Assembly: GCA_050946115.1 (NCBI GenBank)
Contig: JBMNUF010000005.1
Coordinates: 62,001-126,000 of the forward strand
DNA: 64,000 nucleotides
Direction: 5' to 3'
Source: CAYFRC01 sp050946115
Lineage (GTDB): Bacteria > Bacillota > Clostridia > Christensenellales > Aristaeellaceae
Shown here: piece by piece, positions 17,363 to 26,253 of the stretch
How the letters are laid out: each line of letters begins with the position of its first letter
How positions within the stretch are numbered: the stretch's first letter is position 1
Position numbers and translations under genes: made by a program
The notes under the pieces: generated by a model
The model's database searches: none
Told to the model about the DNA's origin: nothing
Seen by the model: only the letters and a program-made list of their open reading frames with translations

Positions 17363-18510
17363 CGCTGTGCGAACAGCGCGCTCGCCTTTTCCATGCGCTC
17401 CGCGATCTTCACGCCGAACGGGCAGCGCGCCTCGCAAGCCTTGCAGCCGATGCACTCGTCCGCATGGTGCGAAAGGCTCCGATAATGCTCCCGAATCGTC
17501 TCGGGCACCTCGTCGTGCAGGACGGCGAGATCGTAAAACTTGTTGACCATGGCGATGTCGATGTCCACGGGGCAGGGTTTGCAGTGCCCGCAATAGGTGC
17601 ACTGCCCCATATAGGCGTGCATGGGCGCGGAGGCGAGCACCGTCGCGTAGTCCTTTTCCGCGTCCGTCGCGTGTTCGTAGGCGACGGCGGCATCCACATG
17701 CTCTGTCGTGTCGTAGCCGCACAATATGCTCGCAACGGCGGGGCGCGTCAGGCAGTAGTGGATGCACTGCACGGGCGTCAGCGCGACGCCGAAGGGCGAC
17801 CTCGCCGCGTCAAAAAGCCGCCCGCCCGCAAATCCCTTCATGACCGTGATGCCGACATCGTGCGTCTCCGCGAGCGAATACACCTGCGCGCGCTCGGGGT
17901 TGATGCCCCGCATATCGTCCGTATAGTAGCCGACCTCGAACAATCCGGACATGTCCTCCGCCGCGGGTGCCATGTCGAACGCGGGGTTGACCGAGAACAG
18001 GATCATCTCCACATAGCCCGAGAGGATCGCTCTTTTCGCGATCTCGGGGTTGTGCGTGCTCAGCCCGATGTGGCGGATTATGCCGCGCTCCTTCATCGAG
18101 AACACGTATTTGAGGTAGTCGCTGTCCTGAAGGCTTTCCCACTCTTTTTCCCCGTCGACGAAATGGATCATGCCGATGTCGATATAGTCCGTCTGCAGGC
18201 GCGTCAAAAGGTCTTCAAACGCCGCCTTGACGGGTTCGAGCTTGCGCGTTCGCGCATACTGCCCATTCTTCCAAGTCGAGCCGAAATGCCCCTGCACGAT
18301 CCACTTGTCGCGATTCTCGCGGATCGCGATGCCCAAATTCGTGCGCACGTTCGGTTCGCTCATCCAGCAGTCCAAAATGTTGATGCCCGCCTCCTCGCAA
18401 CGCTTCACGACGGCGACGCATTCCTCCAAGGTATGCCGCTCGAGCCATTCGGCGCCCAAGCCGACCTCGCTCACCATGAGATTGGTCTTTCCGAGCCTTC
18501 TGTATTTCAT
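17359..18510 (-). CDS. Aldo/keto reductase-like protein with C-terminal 4Fe-4S domain
   Basis: 383 residues: an AKR TIM barrel (about 1-270) followed by a ferredoxin-like segment with CTYCGHCKPCP and CIGCKACEARCPFG, enough cysteines for two 4Fe-4S clusters. The catalytic tetrad is incomplete. The usual D-T-A-x-x-Y reads LDCWMSE, so Tyr is missing. The strand that should end in Lys reads WIVQGHFG. The active-site His is kept in GMIHFVDG. It therefore probably does not reduce carbonyls by the standard mechanism and may be an electron carrier or use Fe-S chemistry. The start has GGAGGAAATACG upstream. It is in a minus-strand operon with YfcE upstream and an esterase downstream. Confidence 0.85.
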   Translation of the reverse strand: MKYRRLGKTNLMVSEVGLGAEWLERHTLEECVAVVKRCEEAGINILDCWMSEPNVRTNLGIAIRENRDKWIVQGHFGSTWKNGQYARTRKLEPVKAAFEDLLTRLQTDYIDIGMIHFVDGEKEWESLQDSDYLKYVFSMKERGIIRHIGLSTHNPEIAKRAILSGYVEMILFSVNPAFDMAPAAEDMSGLFEVGYYTDDMRGINPERAQVYSLAETHDVGITVMKGFAGGRLFDAARSPFGVALTPVQCIHYCLTRPAVASILCGYDTTEHVDAAVAYEHATDAEKDYATVLASAPMHAYMGQCTYCGHCKPCPVDIDIAMVNKFYDLAVLHDEVPETIREHYRSLSHHADECIGCKACEARCPFGVKIAERMEKASALFAQR

Positions 18511-18564
18511 CGTATTTCCTCCTGATTATGTAAAAAATGCTCTCAACAAGGTTGCTCCGCGCCT

Positions 18565-19038
18565 TTAACGCACGTCCTCAAACGAGGCGAACGGCGTTCC
18601 GTCTTCATCTATTTCAACGATGGCAAACCTTCCGCCGCAAAGCGCGCCCGGGTTGATAAGGAATACCCCGTTTTGGTACCTTTCGAGAGACGTATGCGTA
18701 TGCCCGAACAGCGCAAGATGCGCGCCCATCTCCGCCGCGGCCTCCGCAAGCTCCCTCGTGCCGCTCTTGACGGAATAGGCGTGCCCATGGCACAAAAGCA
18801 CGCTGCACGCGCCGAAATGTTCGACGCGCTCCTTCGGCGCGGCGCCCTGCGAATCGCAGTTCCCGCGCACGGAGTATAGCGGGATTCCGCCCAGCATCTC
18901 GCGCAGCATTTCCGCGTCGGAGGCGAAATCGCCCAAATGGCACACGGCATGCGCCTTTTCGCGCTTCGCGATCCGCGCGAACGCCTGCAGCGCGGAGTAT
19001 TCGCCGTGGCTGTCGGACGCGACGAAGAGCCTAATCAT
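18565..19038 (-). CDS. YfcE/MJ0936-type metallophosphoesterase
   Basis: 157-residue calcineurin-like phosphodiesterase. The metal-site motifs are in order: [36 protein letters not shown] and GHTHTS. Family members hydrolyse model phosphodiesters and need Mn or Ni; the natural substrate is unknown. The ATG at 19038 overlaps the end of the RNase PH-RdgB gene by 8 bases. The arrangement rph-rdgB-yfcE is common in Firmicutes and supports the call. Confidence 0.9.
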   Translation of the reverse strand: MIRLFVASDSHGEYSALQAFARIAKREKAHAVCHLGDFASDAEMLREMLGGIPLYSVRGNCDSQGAAPKERVEHFGACSVLLCHGHAYSVKSGTRELAEAAAEMGAHLALFGHTHTSLERYQNGVFLINPGALCGGRFAIVEIDEDGTPFASFEDVR

Positions 19039-20359
19039 CTTCCCTTTCAAGCGCCTCTATCAGCGCGGAGATCGCCCTCGCCCTGTGGGATACCGTATTT
19101 TTTTCCGCAGCGTCCGCCTCGGCGAAGGTCACACCCAAATCGTCCGACAAAAAGAGCGGGTCGTATCCGAAGCCGTCCTCCCCGCGCGGCTTATACAGGA
19201 TCGTGCCGTAGGATTCGCCCTCGCAGACGATTGGCTTTTTCCCCGGCCGCACCAGCGCCATCGCGCATACGAAGCGCGCGCGCCTGTCGTCCGCGTTTTT
19301 CAGCCGTTCGAGGAGCAATCTGTTATTCGCCCCGTCGTCCCCGTGTACGCCCGCAAAGCGCGCGCTGTGTACGCCGGGCGCGCCGCACAGCGCGTCCACG
19401 CACAGCCCCGAATCGTCCGCAAGCGCCGCCATGCCGCACACCGCGGACACCGCCTGCGCCTTGATGAGCGCGTTTTCCGCAAAGGTCTCTCCGTCTTCCT
19501 CCACATCGATGTCGCAGAGCGCCTCGCACATCGAGATCACGTCGAACCTGTCCCCGAGCAGCGCGCGCATTTCGCGCAGCTTTCCGAAATTGCCGCTTGC
19601 GAGCACCAAGATCGGCTTTTGCCCGATGACATGCACCGTATCGCCGAGCGCGTCGTCCTGCCTTTGCATGAGATGTCTTATGCCCTTTTCGCCCAGCGCC
19701 AAAAGCGCATTCAATTCGTCCTTCCTGAAGGGCCGCCCCTCGCCCGTGCCCTGTATCTCGACGAATTCGGCCTCGCCTTGTGCGTCCAGCGTCATCACGA
19801 GGTTCATATCGACCTGCGCGCGGGAGTCCTCTATATAATCGAGGTCCAATATCGCATTGTCGCCCGAAATGCCGCAGGAGATCGCCGCGAGCCGCTTTAC
19901 GATGGGCGACTGTCTGAGAAGCCCCTGCTTCATGAGCTTTTCAACCGCCAGGCACAGCGCCACAAACGCGCCCGTTATGGAGCAGGTGCGCGTGCCGCCG
20001 TCCGCCTGAATGACGTCGCAATCCAAGGTGATCGTGCGCTCGCCAAGGCGCGTAAGGTCTATGCACGCGCGAAGCGACCTTCCGATTAAGCGGGAGATTT
20101 CCACGCTCCGCCCGTCGCGCTTATAGTATTCGCGCTGCTTGCGCGTGGGCGTCGAGCCCGGAAGCATCGCGTATTCCGCCGTGATCCAGCCCTTCCCCTG
20201 CCCTTTCAGAAACGGCGGCACCGCTTCCTCGACGGACGCCGTGCAGATCACGCGCGTGCGCCCCGTCGACATCAACACGGAGCCCGCCGCCATCTCCGTA
20301 TAGCCCGTTTCGATATACACCGGGCGTAGCATATCGTTTTCTCTTCCGTCGTGCCGCAT
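19031..20359 (-). CDS. rph-rdgB: RNase PH - RdgB fusion (tRNA 3' exonuclease + dITP/XTP pyrophosphatase)
   Basis: 442 residues holding two complete enzymes. Residues about 1-240 are RNase PH, which trims tRNA 3' ends by phosphorolysis. They show [26 protein letters not shown] and [17 protein letters not shown]. Residues about 245-442 are RdgB/HAM1, which removes dITP, ITP and XTP from the nucleotide pool. They begin [16 protein letters not shown] and include [22 protein letters not shown] and [13 protein letters not shown]. The linker is only a few residues. The start [13 protein letters not shown] matches stand-alone RNase PH. Such fusions are known in Clostridia. The gene ends in TAG. Confidence 0.95.
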   Translation of the reverse strand: MRHDGRENDMLRPVYIETGYTEMAAGSVLMSTGRTRVICTASVEEAVPPFLKGQGKGWITAEYAMLPGSTPTRKQREYYKRDGRSVEISRLIGRSLRACIDLTRLGERTITLDCDVIQADGGTRTCSITGAFVALCLAVEKLMKQGLLRQSPIVKRLAAISCGISGDNAILDLDYIEDSRAQVDMNLVMTLDAQGEAEFVEIQGTGEGRPFRKDELNALLALGEKGIRHLMQRQDDALGDTVHVIGQKPILVLASGNFGKLREMRALLGDRFDVISMCEALCDIDVEEDGETFAENALIKAQAVSAVCGMAALADDSGLCVDALCGAPGVHSARFAGVHGDDGANNRLLLERLKNADDRRARFVCAMALVRPGKKPIVCEGESYGTILYKPRGEDGFGYDPLFLSDDLGVTFAEADAAEKNTVSHRARAISALIEALEREDD

Positions 20360-20383
20360 TTCGGTACGCCCCCTTTTCGCCCT

Positions 20384-20412
20384 ATTCTAACACATATGCA
20401 CCCTTCCCGCAA
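20384..20412 (-). promoter_or_regulatory. Promoter of the rph-rdgB operon
   Basis: On the minus strand, TTGCGG (20407-20412) and TAGAAT (20384-20389) are separated by 17 bases and lie about 25 bases before the ATG at 20359. Confidence 0.55.
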
Positions 20413-20506
20413 GCGAAGTTTCTTTCGATTTTTTCCCGCTTTCGGGAACCGAAGGACATGCCGTCCCGTCAAAATGATAGCAAGATTTTTTGGGAGGGAT
20501 TTTATC

Positions 20507-21601
20507 ATGAAAAAATTCATATCCGTATGCCTTGTGCTCGCGCTGCTGTTTTCCTTCGCGCCGTTCGCTTTCGCGGAGGAATCCGCCGCGGAAGAGACGG
20601 CGACGCTCTCCGACACCGCCGAAGCGGAGGTTGCTTTGGACGAGGTCGCCGAAGACGAGGTCGAGGTTGCAGCGGATGAGGTTGTCGAAGAGGAAGAACC
20701 CGTCGTCTATGAGCTTCCGGAGACCGCGATCGACCTTCTCACCATCGTCGCGGCGGGCGACACGTCTTTCTCCGGTGCGCCGGACGTGCAGTGCGCGTGG
20801 CTGATGCTTTCGCTCTACGCCCACACGGCGAAGGCAAAGGAAGAGTATTCCTACGCCGAGGTCGAGGCGATGTACAATTCCGTCTTCGCGGAGGGCGATT
20901 TTGCCGACGTCGCGGACGAGCCGTCGGACCTGTTTTCCAAGAGCGGCGAGGGCTACTCCTTCCTGAGAGCGGAGGGAGAACCTGCGACGGTGATCGCGGT
21001 CAACGCCATAACTTCTCTGGGAGACGGCGATTTTGAGGTGGACTTTTCCGCGTGGTTCGACGTGCATTACGCCTTTGACTGGTTCCGCTACACCGGCACC
21101 GCCGTCCTCACGGTGAACGAAGACGCGCCCTACGGCGCGACCGTTCGGAGCATCGACCTTGTGCGCGGCGATATCACCGCATTTGCGGACGCCTCCGCCG
21201 ATGAGGTACTTGACGACCAGTACGGCTTCAACTACGCGCCCGAAAACGCCATCGACGGCCAGCTCGATACCTGCTGGGCGTATACCGGCAGCGACAAACA
21301 GCCCGCGCTCACGCTGCGCGCGGATGCCCCGCAAGAGGTGCGCGGCATCGTGATCACGGGCGGATACGCCAAGAGCGAGAGCATCTTCGAGAAGAACTGC
21401 CGCATCAAGCAGCTTCGCGTGACGCTTTCCGACGGCACCGTCATGGAATTTGTTCTGGACGAAGTCGAGGGGTACGAAGGCATGCGCGTGGTTCCGTTTG
21501 AAGCAATATGCCTGACCGATTCCATCGAGATCGTCGTGACGGACGTATACCCCGGCTCGAAGTACGACGATGTGTGCGTCAGCGAGATCCTCGTGTTCTG
21601 A
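20507..21601 (+). CDS. Secreted protein with C-terminal NADase-type glycan-binding (discoidin-like) domain
   Basis: 364 residues. A signal peptide ends near FAFA/EE (about residue 23). A very acidic low-complexity linker (about 24-66, rich in Glu, Ala and Val) follows. A middle alpha+beta domain (about 67-220) is of unknown type. The C-terminal beta-sandwich (about 225-364) shows NYAPENAIDGQLDTCWAY, VITGGYAKSESIFEKNCR and VYPGSKYDDVCVSEI, the pattern of NADase-type glycan-binding modules. It is probably exported and binds cell-wall or host glycans. GGGAGGG lies 8 bases before the ATG at 20507; the open frame further upstream lies in the divergent promoter region. Confidence 0.82.
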   Translation: MKKFISVCLVLALLFSFAPFAFAEESAAEETATLSDTAEAEVALDEVAEDEVEVAADEVVEEEEPVVYELPETAIDLLTIVAAGDTSFSGAPDVQCAWLMLSLYAHTAKAKEEYSYAEVEAMYNSVFAEGDFADVADEPSDLFSKSGEGYSFLRAEGEPATVIAVNAITSLGDGDFEVDFSAWFDVHYAFDWFRYTGTAVLTVNEDAPYGATVRSIDLVRGDITAFADASADEVLDDQYGFNYAPENAIDGQLDTCWAYTGSDKQPALTLRADAPQEVRGIVITGGYAKSESIFEKNCRIKQLRVTLSDGTVMEFVLDEVEGYEGMRVVPFEAICLTDSIEIVVTDVYPGSKYDDVCVSEILVF

Positions 21602-21661
21602 TTATAGAGAGGTTCGCCTCCCGGCGGCGCGTCGGGAGGCAATGTTTTTTCGGAGGAAGCC

Positions 21662-22306
21662 ATGGATTGGATGCTGTTTATCACAAGCATAATCGGGACG
21701 ATCGCCTTTGCCGTATCGGGCTCTCTCACCGCGATCGAGCGGGGGCTGGATCTGTTCGGCGTGCTGTTTATCGGCTGCGTCGCCGCGACGGGCGGCGGGC
21801 TCATGCGGGACATCGTGATCGCGACGATCCCGCCGAGCGTGTTCATGTCTCCGGAGCCGCTTCTGGTCTCCACGGTTTCGTCGTTTTTGACGTTTTGCGC
21901 CGTCGCACTCTTCCGCAAGAGCTATTATACCTACCGCGACAAAGCCGCGGCGATCAACAATGTGTTTGACGCGATCGGGCTCGCCGCCTTCTGCGTCACG
22001 GGCACGACCGTCGTCATCAAGGCGGGCCACGGCGGCAATCCCGTCATGTCGATCGTGCTGGGGATGTTTACGGGGGTCGGCGGCGGCATGCTGCGCGACA
22101 TCCTGACGAACGTCACCCCGGCGATCTTCCGCAAGCACGTGTACGCCGTCGCCGCGCTCGCGGGGAGCGGCACGTATTACCTTTTGCTGAAGCTCGGCGT
22201 ATCGAGCGCCGTTGCAACCGTGCTCGCGATGGCTACGGTCTGCATCATCCGATACCTCGCCACCACGCGCCGCTGGGAACTTCCGAAGATACGAATCGAC
22301 CCCTAA
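21662..22306 (+). CDS. TRIC-type cation channel family membrane protein (UPF0126/YicG)
   Basis: 214-residue integral membrane protein with two repeats of three hydrophobic segments. Glycine-rich signatures appear in each half (GCVAATGGGLMRDIV and GMFTGVGGGMLRDIL), as in bacterial TRIC homologues, which form homotrimeric potassium-permeable channels. GGAGGAAGCC precedes the ATG. The gene is 60 bases after the glycan-binding protein gene and is followed by a partial duplicate of its own 3' end and then a bidirectional terminator. Confidence 0.9.
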   Translation: MDWMLFITSIIGTIAFAVSGSLTAIERGLDLFGVLFIGCVAATGGGLMRDIVIATIPPSVFMSPEPLLVSTVSSFLTFCAVALFRKSYYTYRDKAAAINNVFDAIGLAAFCVTGTTVVIKAGHGGNPVMSIVLGMFTGVGGGMLRDILTNVTPAIFRKHVYAVAALAGSGTYYLLLKLGVSSAVATVLAMATVCIIRYLATTRRWELPKIRIDP

Positions 22307-22331
22307 ACGCGGCGTTTTGCGCGACCTCGCG

Positions 22332-22384
22332 TGTATAATCCGAACACCCGCCGCGCGGGAGCTTCCGAAGAACCGAATCGATCC
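22332..22384 (+). repeat. Degenerate duplicate of the 3' end of the TRIC gene
   Basis: The sequence from about 22332 to 22384 resembles 22241-22304, the end of the upstream gene. Both read TG-ATAATCCGA-like bases, then CGCCGC, then GGGA-CTTCCGAAGA and CGAATCGA. Translated, the copies give WELPKIRIDP and RELPKNRIDP. The copy has no start and several changes, so it is a relic of a local tandem duplication rather than a gene. Confidence 0.6.
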
Positions 22385-22394
22385 ACAGAAAATG

Positions 22395-22433
22395 AAAAAG
22401 ACCGGAATGGCGCCCTGCCGCTCCGGTCTTTTT
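22395..22433. terminator. Bidirectional terminator between convergent genes
   Basis: A 12-base-pair stem AAAAAGACCGGA / TCCGGTCTTTTT with a 15-base loop. A-rich and T-rich arms give a T tail on both strands. It separates the TRIC gene from the convergent paaK-like gene. Confidence 0.88.
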
Positions 22434-22442
22434 GTATGTCAT

Positions 22443-23762
22443 TTACAGTTTTCGGTTGTCCTGTACGCGCCGCGCCTTGCCCTCGAAGCGGGGCAGTGTC
22501 TTGGGCGCGACGAGGCGGATGCGCGCGGAGATTCCGAGCACGGATTTCAGCTGTTCCTGGATTCCGCGCTGCATCTTCTCCATCGCACCCACGGTATCTC
22601 CGAACAGTTCGTCCGTGACCTCCACCTGCACCTCGAGCGTGTCGGTGGAGCCCGCCCTTTCCACCACCATCATAAAGTGCGGCGAGACGCCGCCGCCCAT
22701 CTCGGCGAGCACGGTTTCCACCTGGCTGGGGAACACGTTCACGCCGCGAATGATGAGCATGTCGTCCGTGCGGCCCATGATGCGCTCCATGCGCACGGTC
22801 GTCCTGCCGCATTCGCACGGCTCCGCGTGCAGGCGGCACAGGTCGTGCGTCCTGTAGCGCAGCATCGGCATGCCTTCCTTGGAAATCGTCGTGAGCACGA
22901 GTTCGCCCTTGAAGCCGTAGGGCAAAGGCTCGCCCGTGTCGGGGCGCACGATCTCGGGGATCACGTGGTCCTCGTTGACGTGCATGCCTTTTTTGCACAG
23001 GCACTCGAACGCCACGCCCGGCCCCGCGATCTCCGTGAGCCCGTAGATGTCCAGCGCGTCGATGTCCAAAAGTTCCTCGATGCGGCTGCGGATGCCCTCG
23101 CTCCACGGTTCCGCGCCGAAGATGCCCGATTTGAGCTTCAAATCTCTGATGTCCAGCCCCATCTCATGGATCGTCTCCGCCAGATGCAGCGCGTAGGATG
23201 GCGTGCATGCGAGCATGGTCGTGCCGAGCGCCTTCATGATGGCGATCTGCCGCTGTGTGTTGCCGCTCGACATGGGGATGACCGTCGCGCCGATTTTCGA
23301 TGCGCCCTGGTGCGCGCCCAAGCCGCCCGTGAACAGCCCGTAGCCGTAGCAAATCTGGAATATGTCCTCCTCGCCGCCACCCGCAGCCGCGATGGCGCGC
23401 GCCATCATCTCCGTCCACATTTCGATGTCGCGCTCGGTATACCCCGCGACGATGGGCATGCCCGTCGTCCCGGAGGAGCCCTGTATGCGCACGATGTCCT
23501 TGAGAGGCACCGCAAAGAGCCCGTAGGGAAATTCGTCCCTGAGGTCGGGCTTATCCGTAAACGGCAGGTATTTGAGATCGTCCGGCCCCCCGATGTCCTC
23601 GGGCGCAACGCCCGCCTGTCGCATCCTTTCGCGGTACATGGGCACGTGGTCGTACACGCGCCTTACGACGTCGCGCAGACGCTCCCCCTGCAAAAGGCGG
23701 AGCGCATCCCTGTCCATACATTCCGCCGCGGGGTTCCAGATCTTGTATTCACGCCGCTTCAT
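22443..23762 (-). CDS. paaK: Phenylacetate-CoA ligase-like (arylacetate:CoA ligase)
   Basis: 439-residue adenylate-forming enzyme of the PaaK type, converting an aryl acid, ATP and CoA to aryl-CoA. Key segments are [18 protein letters not shown] (phosphate-binding loop), [42 protein letters not shown] and the C-terminal hinge. It starts 15 bases after the iorB stop. In this cluster it can couple with indolepyruvate oxidoreductase, running either to form aryl-CoA or, in reverse, to harvest ATP from aryl-acetyl-CoA during amino acid fermentation. The direction is inference. Confidence 0.92.
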   Translation of the reverse strand: MKRREYKIWNPAAECMDRDALRLLQGERLRDVVRRVYDHVPMYRERMRQAGVAPEDIGGPDDLKYLPFTDKPDLRDEFPYGLFAVPLKDIVRIQGSSGTTGMPIVAGYTERDIEMWTEMMARAIAAAGGGEEDIFQICYGYGLFTGGLGAHQGASKIGATVIPMSSGNTQRQIAIMKALGTTMLACTPSYALHLAETIHEMGLDIRDLKLKSGIFGAEPWSEGIRSRIEELLDIDALDIYGLTEIAGPGVAFECLCKKGMHVNEDHVIPEIVRPDTGEPLPYGFKGELVLTTISKEGMPMLRYRTHDLCRLHAEPCECGRTTVRMERIMGRTDDMLIIRGVNVFPSQVETVLAEMGGGVSPHFMMVVERAGSTDTLEVQVEVTDELFGDTVGAMEKMQRGIQEQLKSVLGISARIRLVAPKTLPRFEGKARRVQDNRKL

Positions 23763-23777
23763 ACATTCGCGCCTCCG

Positions 23778-24350
23778 TCACGCGCCTCGCCCCGCTTGGA
23801 AGGCCTTGAGATTCACCGCGAGGATTTTCGCGGGAACACTCGATTCGAGGGCCTTCAGCCAAGCCTCCTCCGGCGCGTCCATCAGGTTGGAGAGCGCGCC
23901 AAGGAGCACGGTGTTGACCGCGCGGGATTCGCCCGATGCCTCCGCGAGCGACAGCGCGTCGAACGCAACGAGGCGGGGGCATTTCGCGCGCAGGGTCTCC
24001 AACGCGTCTTTGGGATAGATGGCGTCGCCCGAAATCACGGGCATGGGGTTGATCTCCTGCGTGTTGACGAGCATTGTGCCGTCCTTTTTGAGGTATTTGA
24101 GCGCGCGCAGCGCCTCCAATTTCTCGAACGCCAGCACGAAATCCGCCGTGCCCTCGTCCACCATGGGGGAGGCGACTTCCGCGCCCGTGCGCACATAGGT
24201 GATGACGCTGCCGCCGCGCTGCGACATGCCGTGCACCTCGGAAACCTTTACGTCCTTGCCCGTACCGATGGCGAGCGAACCGAGCACGCGGCTCGCCAGG
24301 AGCGTCCCCTGCCCGCCGACGCCGACGATGACGATGTTTATTTCTTTCAT
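23778..24350 (-). CDS. iorB: Indolepyruvate ferredoxin oxidoreductase, beta subunit
   Basis: 190 residues matching the gamma-type domain of 2-oxoacid:ferredoxin oxidoreductases: IVIVGVGGQGTLLASRVL near the N-terminus, then SEVHGMSQRGGSVITYVR. With IorA it decarboxylates aromatic 2-oxoacids (indolepyruvate, phenylpyruvate) to aryl-acetyl-CoA while reducing ferredoxin. The ATG at 24350 overlaps the iorA stop by four bases (ATGA). The longer open frame to 24686 is antisense-like extension inside iorA and is not used. Confidence 0.93.
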   Translation of the reverse strand: MKEINIVIVGVGGQGTLLASRVLGSLAIGTGKDVKVSEVHGMSQRGGSVITYVRTGAEVASPMVDEGTADFVLAFEKLEALRALKYLKKDGTMLVNTQEINPMPVISGDAIYPKDALETLRAKCPRLVAFDALSLAEASGESRAVNTVLLGALSNLMDAPEEAWLKALESSVPAKILAVNLKAFQAGRGA

Positions 24351-26095
24351 GCTTCTGCACCTGCCCTTTCCACAATCGCGCCGAATTTGCATACCTGTCT
24401 GCACAGCCCGCAGCCGACGCACATCTCGGAATCGATGAAAACGCGCTTGCCGTCCCGAACGATTGCGGGGCAGGCGAGCTTCATGCACGCAAAGCAGTGC
24501 CTGCATTTTTCGCCGTCGATACGAAGCGGCTCCTTGCGGCTCTTTTTGTCCAGCAGCGCGCACGGACGGCGACAGATGATGACGGAAACCGCATCGCGCG
24601 CCGTCTCCTCTTTGAGCACCTTTTCGATGCCCTGAAGGTCGAATGCATCGACCGTCACGACGTGCTCCACGCCGCAGGCGCGGCACAGATCCTCCAGCGA
24701 AACGCTGGGCGCGACATTTCCGTAGATGTCCTTACCGGAAGCGGGGTTCGGCTGGTGCCCCGTCATACCGGTAATGGAGTTGTCCAAAATGAGGAGCGTG
24801 ATGGGCGTCCTGTTGTAGCAGGCGTTGATGAGAGACGTGATGCCCGAATGCAAAAACGTCGAATCCCCGATCACGCCCACGGTATTTTTCGCGTAGTCCG
24901 CATTCGCGAGCGCAAAGCCCTGCGCCATGCCGACGGATGCGCCCATGCACAATACGGTGTCCACGGCGGAGAGCGGCTTCAGCGCGCCCAGGGTATAGCA
25001 GCCGATATCGCCGTTTACGCGCATTTTCAGCTTGCTCAACACGCTGTACGGCCCCCTGTGCGGGCAGCCCGCGCAGAGTACGGGCGGGCGCGCGGGTACC
25101 GCGCCGACGCCGATTTCTTCGGGAACTTCCCTGCCGAAGATCGAAGCGACCTTGCGCGCGGACAGTTCGCCCTGAAGGCCGGTGAGGTTCTTTCCCTCGC
25201 AGGCGATGCCCGATGCGCGGAGCCGGTTCTCAAAGAACGGCTCCAATTCCTCGACGACATAGAGCTTTTCCACTTTTTGCGCAAACGCGCGGATTCTTTC
25301 TATCGGCAGGGGATAGACCATGCCGAGCTTGAACACGGAAACCTCGGGGAGCGCCTCGCGCACATACTGATACGACGCGCCCGACGTCACGATGCCGATC
25401 TTCGTCTCGCGCATCTCCTCGCGGTTGAGATCGGTCTCCTCGGCAAACGCCTTGGCCGCGATCTCCCGCTTTTCGACCGCCACGTGCCTGCCCTTTGCCA
25501 TGCCCGGCATCATGACGTATTTCATCATGTCCTTTTCATAGGGCAGTGCGCCGACATCCTCGCGTTCCCCCTCGTTCACGAGCGAACGGGCATGGGAAAT
25601 GCGCGTCGTCGTGCGCACCATGACGGGCGTATCGAACCTTTCGCTCAGGGAAAACGCCATTTTCGTAAAGAGCCTGCACTCCTCGCTGTCCGCAGGCTCC
25701 AGCATCGGAACGTGCGCGCTTCTGGCGTAGAACCTGGAATCCTGCTCGTTCTGCGAAGAATGCATCGCGGGATCATCCGCACACACGATCACGACGCCCG
25801 CGCGCACGCCCGTATAGGCCAGGGTAAACAGCGGATCGGCACATACGTTTACGCCCACGTGTTTCATGCAGGTCATCGCCCTGACGCCCGCCGTGCCGGC
25901 GCCCGCCGCCACCTCGAGCGCGACCTTTTCGTTTACCGCCCACTGCGTCGCAACATCCGTATATTTTGCCATGCTTTCCGTGATTTCGGTGGAAGGCGTG
26001 CCCGGATAGGAAGATACGACGCGGACGCCGCCCTCCCACGCACCCCGTGCGATCGCCTCGTTGCCCAGCATAAGCCGTTTTTCCATATTCGCCAT
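24347..26095 (-). CDS. iorA: Indolepyruvate ferredoxin oxidoreductase, alpha subunit
   Basis: 582 residues. The N-terminal pyrimidine-binding domain starts MLGNEAIARGAWEGGV and SSYPGTPSTEI. The thiamine diphosphate domain (about 340-520) has GDSTFLHSGITSLINACYN and DNSITGMTGHQPNP. Two C-terminal 4Fe-4S sites are CRHCFACMKLACP and CVGCGLCRQVCKFG. The enzyme is cytoplasmic, oxygen-sensitive and feeds ferredoxin, which the hydrogenase encoded at 49.4-54.5 kb can use. It is the first gene of the operon, with a consensus-like promoter just upstream. Confidence 0.95.
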   Translation of the reverse strand: MANMEKRLMLGNEAIARGAWEGGVRVVSSYPGTPSTEITESMAKYTDVATQWAVNEKVALEVAAGAGTAGVRAMTCMKHVGVNVCADPLFTLAYTGVRAGVVIVCADDPAMHSSQNEQDSRFYARSAHVPMLEPADSEECRLFTKMAFSLSERFDTPVMVRTTTRISHARSLVNEGEREDVGALPYEKDMMKYVMMPGMAKGRHVAVEKREIAAKAFAEETDLNREEMRETKIGIVTSGASYQYVREALPEVSVFKLGMVYPLPIERIRAFAQKVEKLYVVEELEPFFENRLRASGIACEGKNLTGLQGELSARKVASIFGREVPEEIGVGAVPARPPVLCAGCPHRGPYSVLSKLKMRVNGDIGCYTLGALKPLSAVDTVLCMGASVGMAQGFALANADYAKNTVGVIGDSTFLHSGITSLINACYNRTPITLLILDNSITGMTGHQPNPASGKDIYGNVAPSVSLEDLCRACGVEHVVTVDAFDLQGIEKVLKEETARDAVSVIICRRPCALLDKKSRKEPLRIDGEKCRHCFACMKLACPAIVRDGKRVFIDSEMCVGCGLCRQVCKFGAIVERAGAEA

Positions 26096-26138
26096 AGCGC
26101 AGCCCCCTTGACAAAAATACTTTCCCTATAACTATCGT

Positions 26139-26167
26139 ATTATACAGCATCCCGCATTAAGTTTCAA
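26139..26167 (-). promoter_or_regulatory. Promoter of the ior operon
   Basis: On the minus strand, TTGAAA (26162-26167) and TATAAT (26139-26144) with a 17-base spacer, about 44 bases before the iorA ATG. Confidence 0.7.
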
Positions 26168-26196
26168 AGCACAGAATGTTAGTTGTTCTATGCGGC

Positions 26197-26226
26197 TTGC
26201 AAACTGCCCCCGTCCTATGCTACAAT
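26197..26226 (+). promoter_or_regulatory. Promoter of the scpB operon
   Basis: TTGCAA (26197-26202), an 18-base spacer and TACAAT (26221-26226), which is preceded by TGC as an extended -10. It is divergent from the ior promoter and 27 bases before the scpB ATG. Confidence 0.6.
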
Positions 26227-26253
26227 ACATAGCATGGGGAGGGTTGCGTTCCT

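Noticed and set aside
22212..24635. An 807-codon open frame on the plus strand
   Set aside because: It is antisense to paaK-like and ior genes and crosses a bidirectional terminator.
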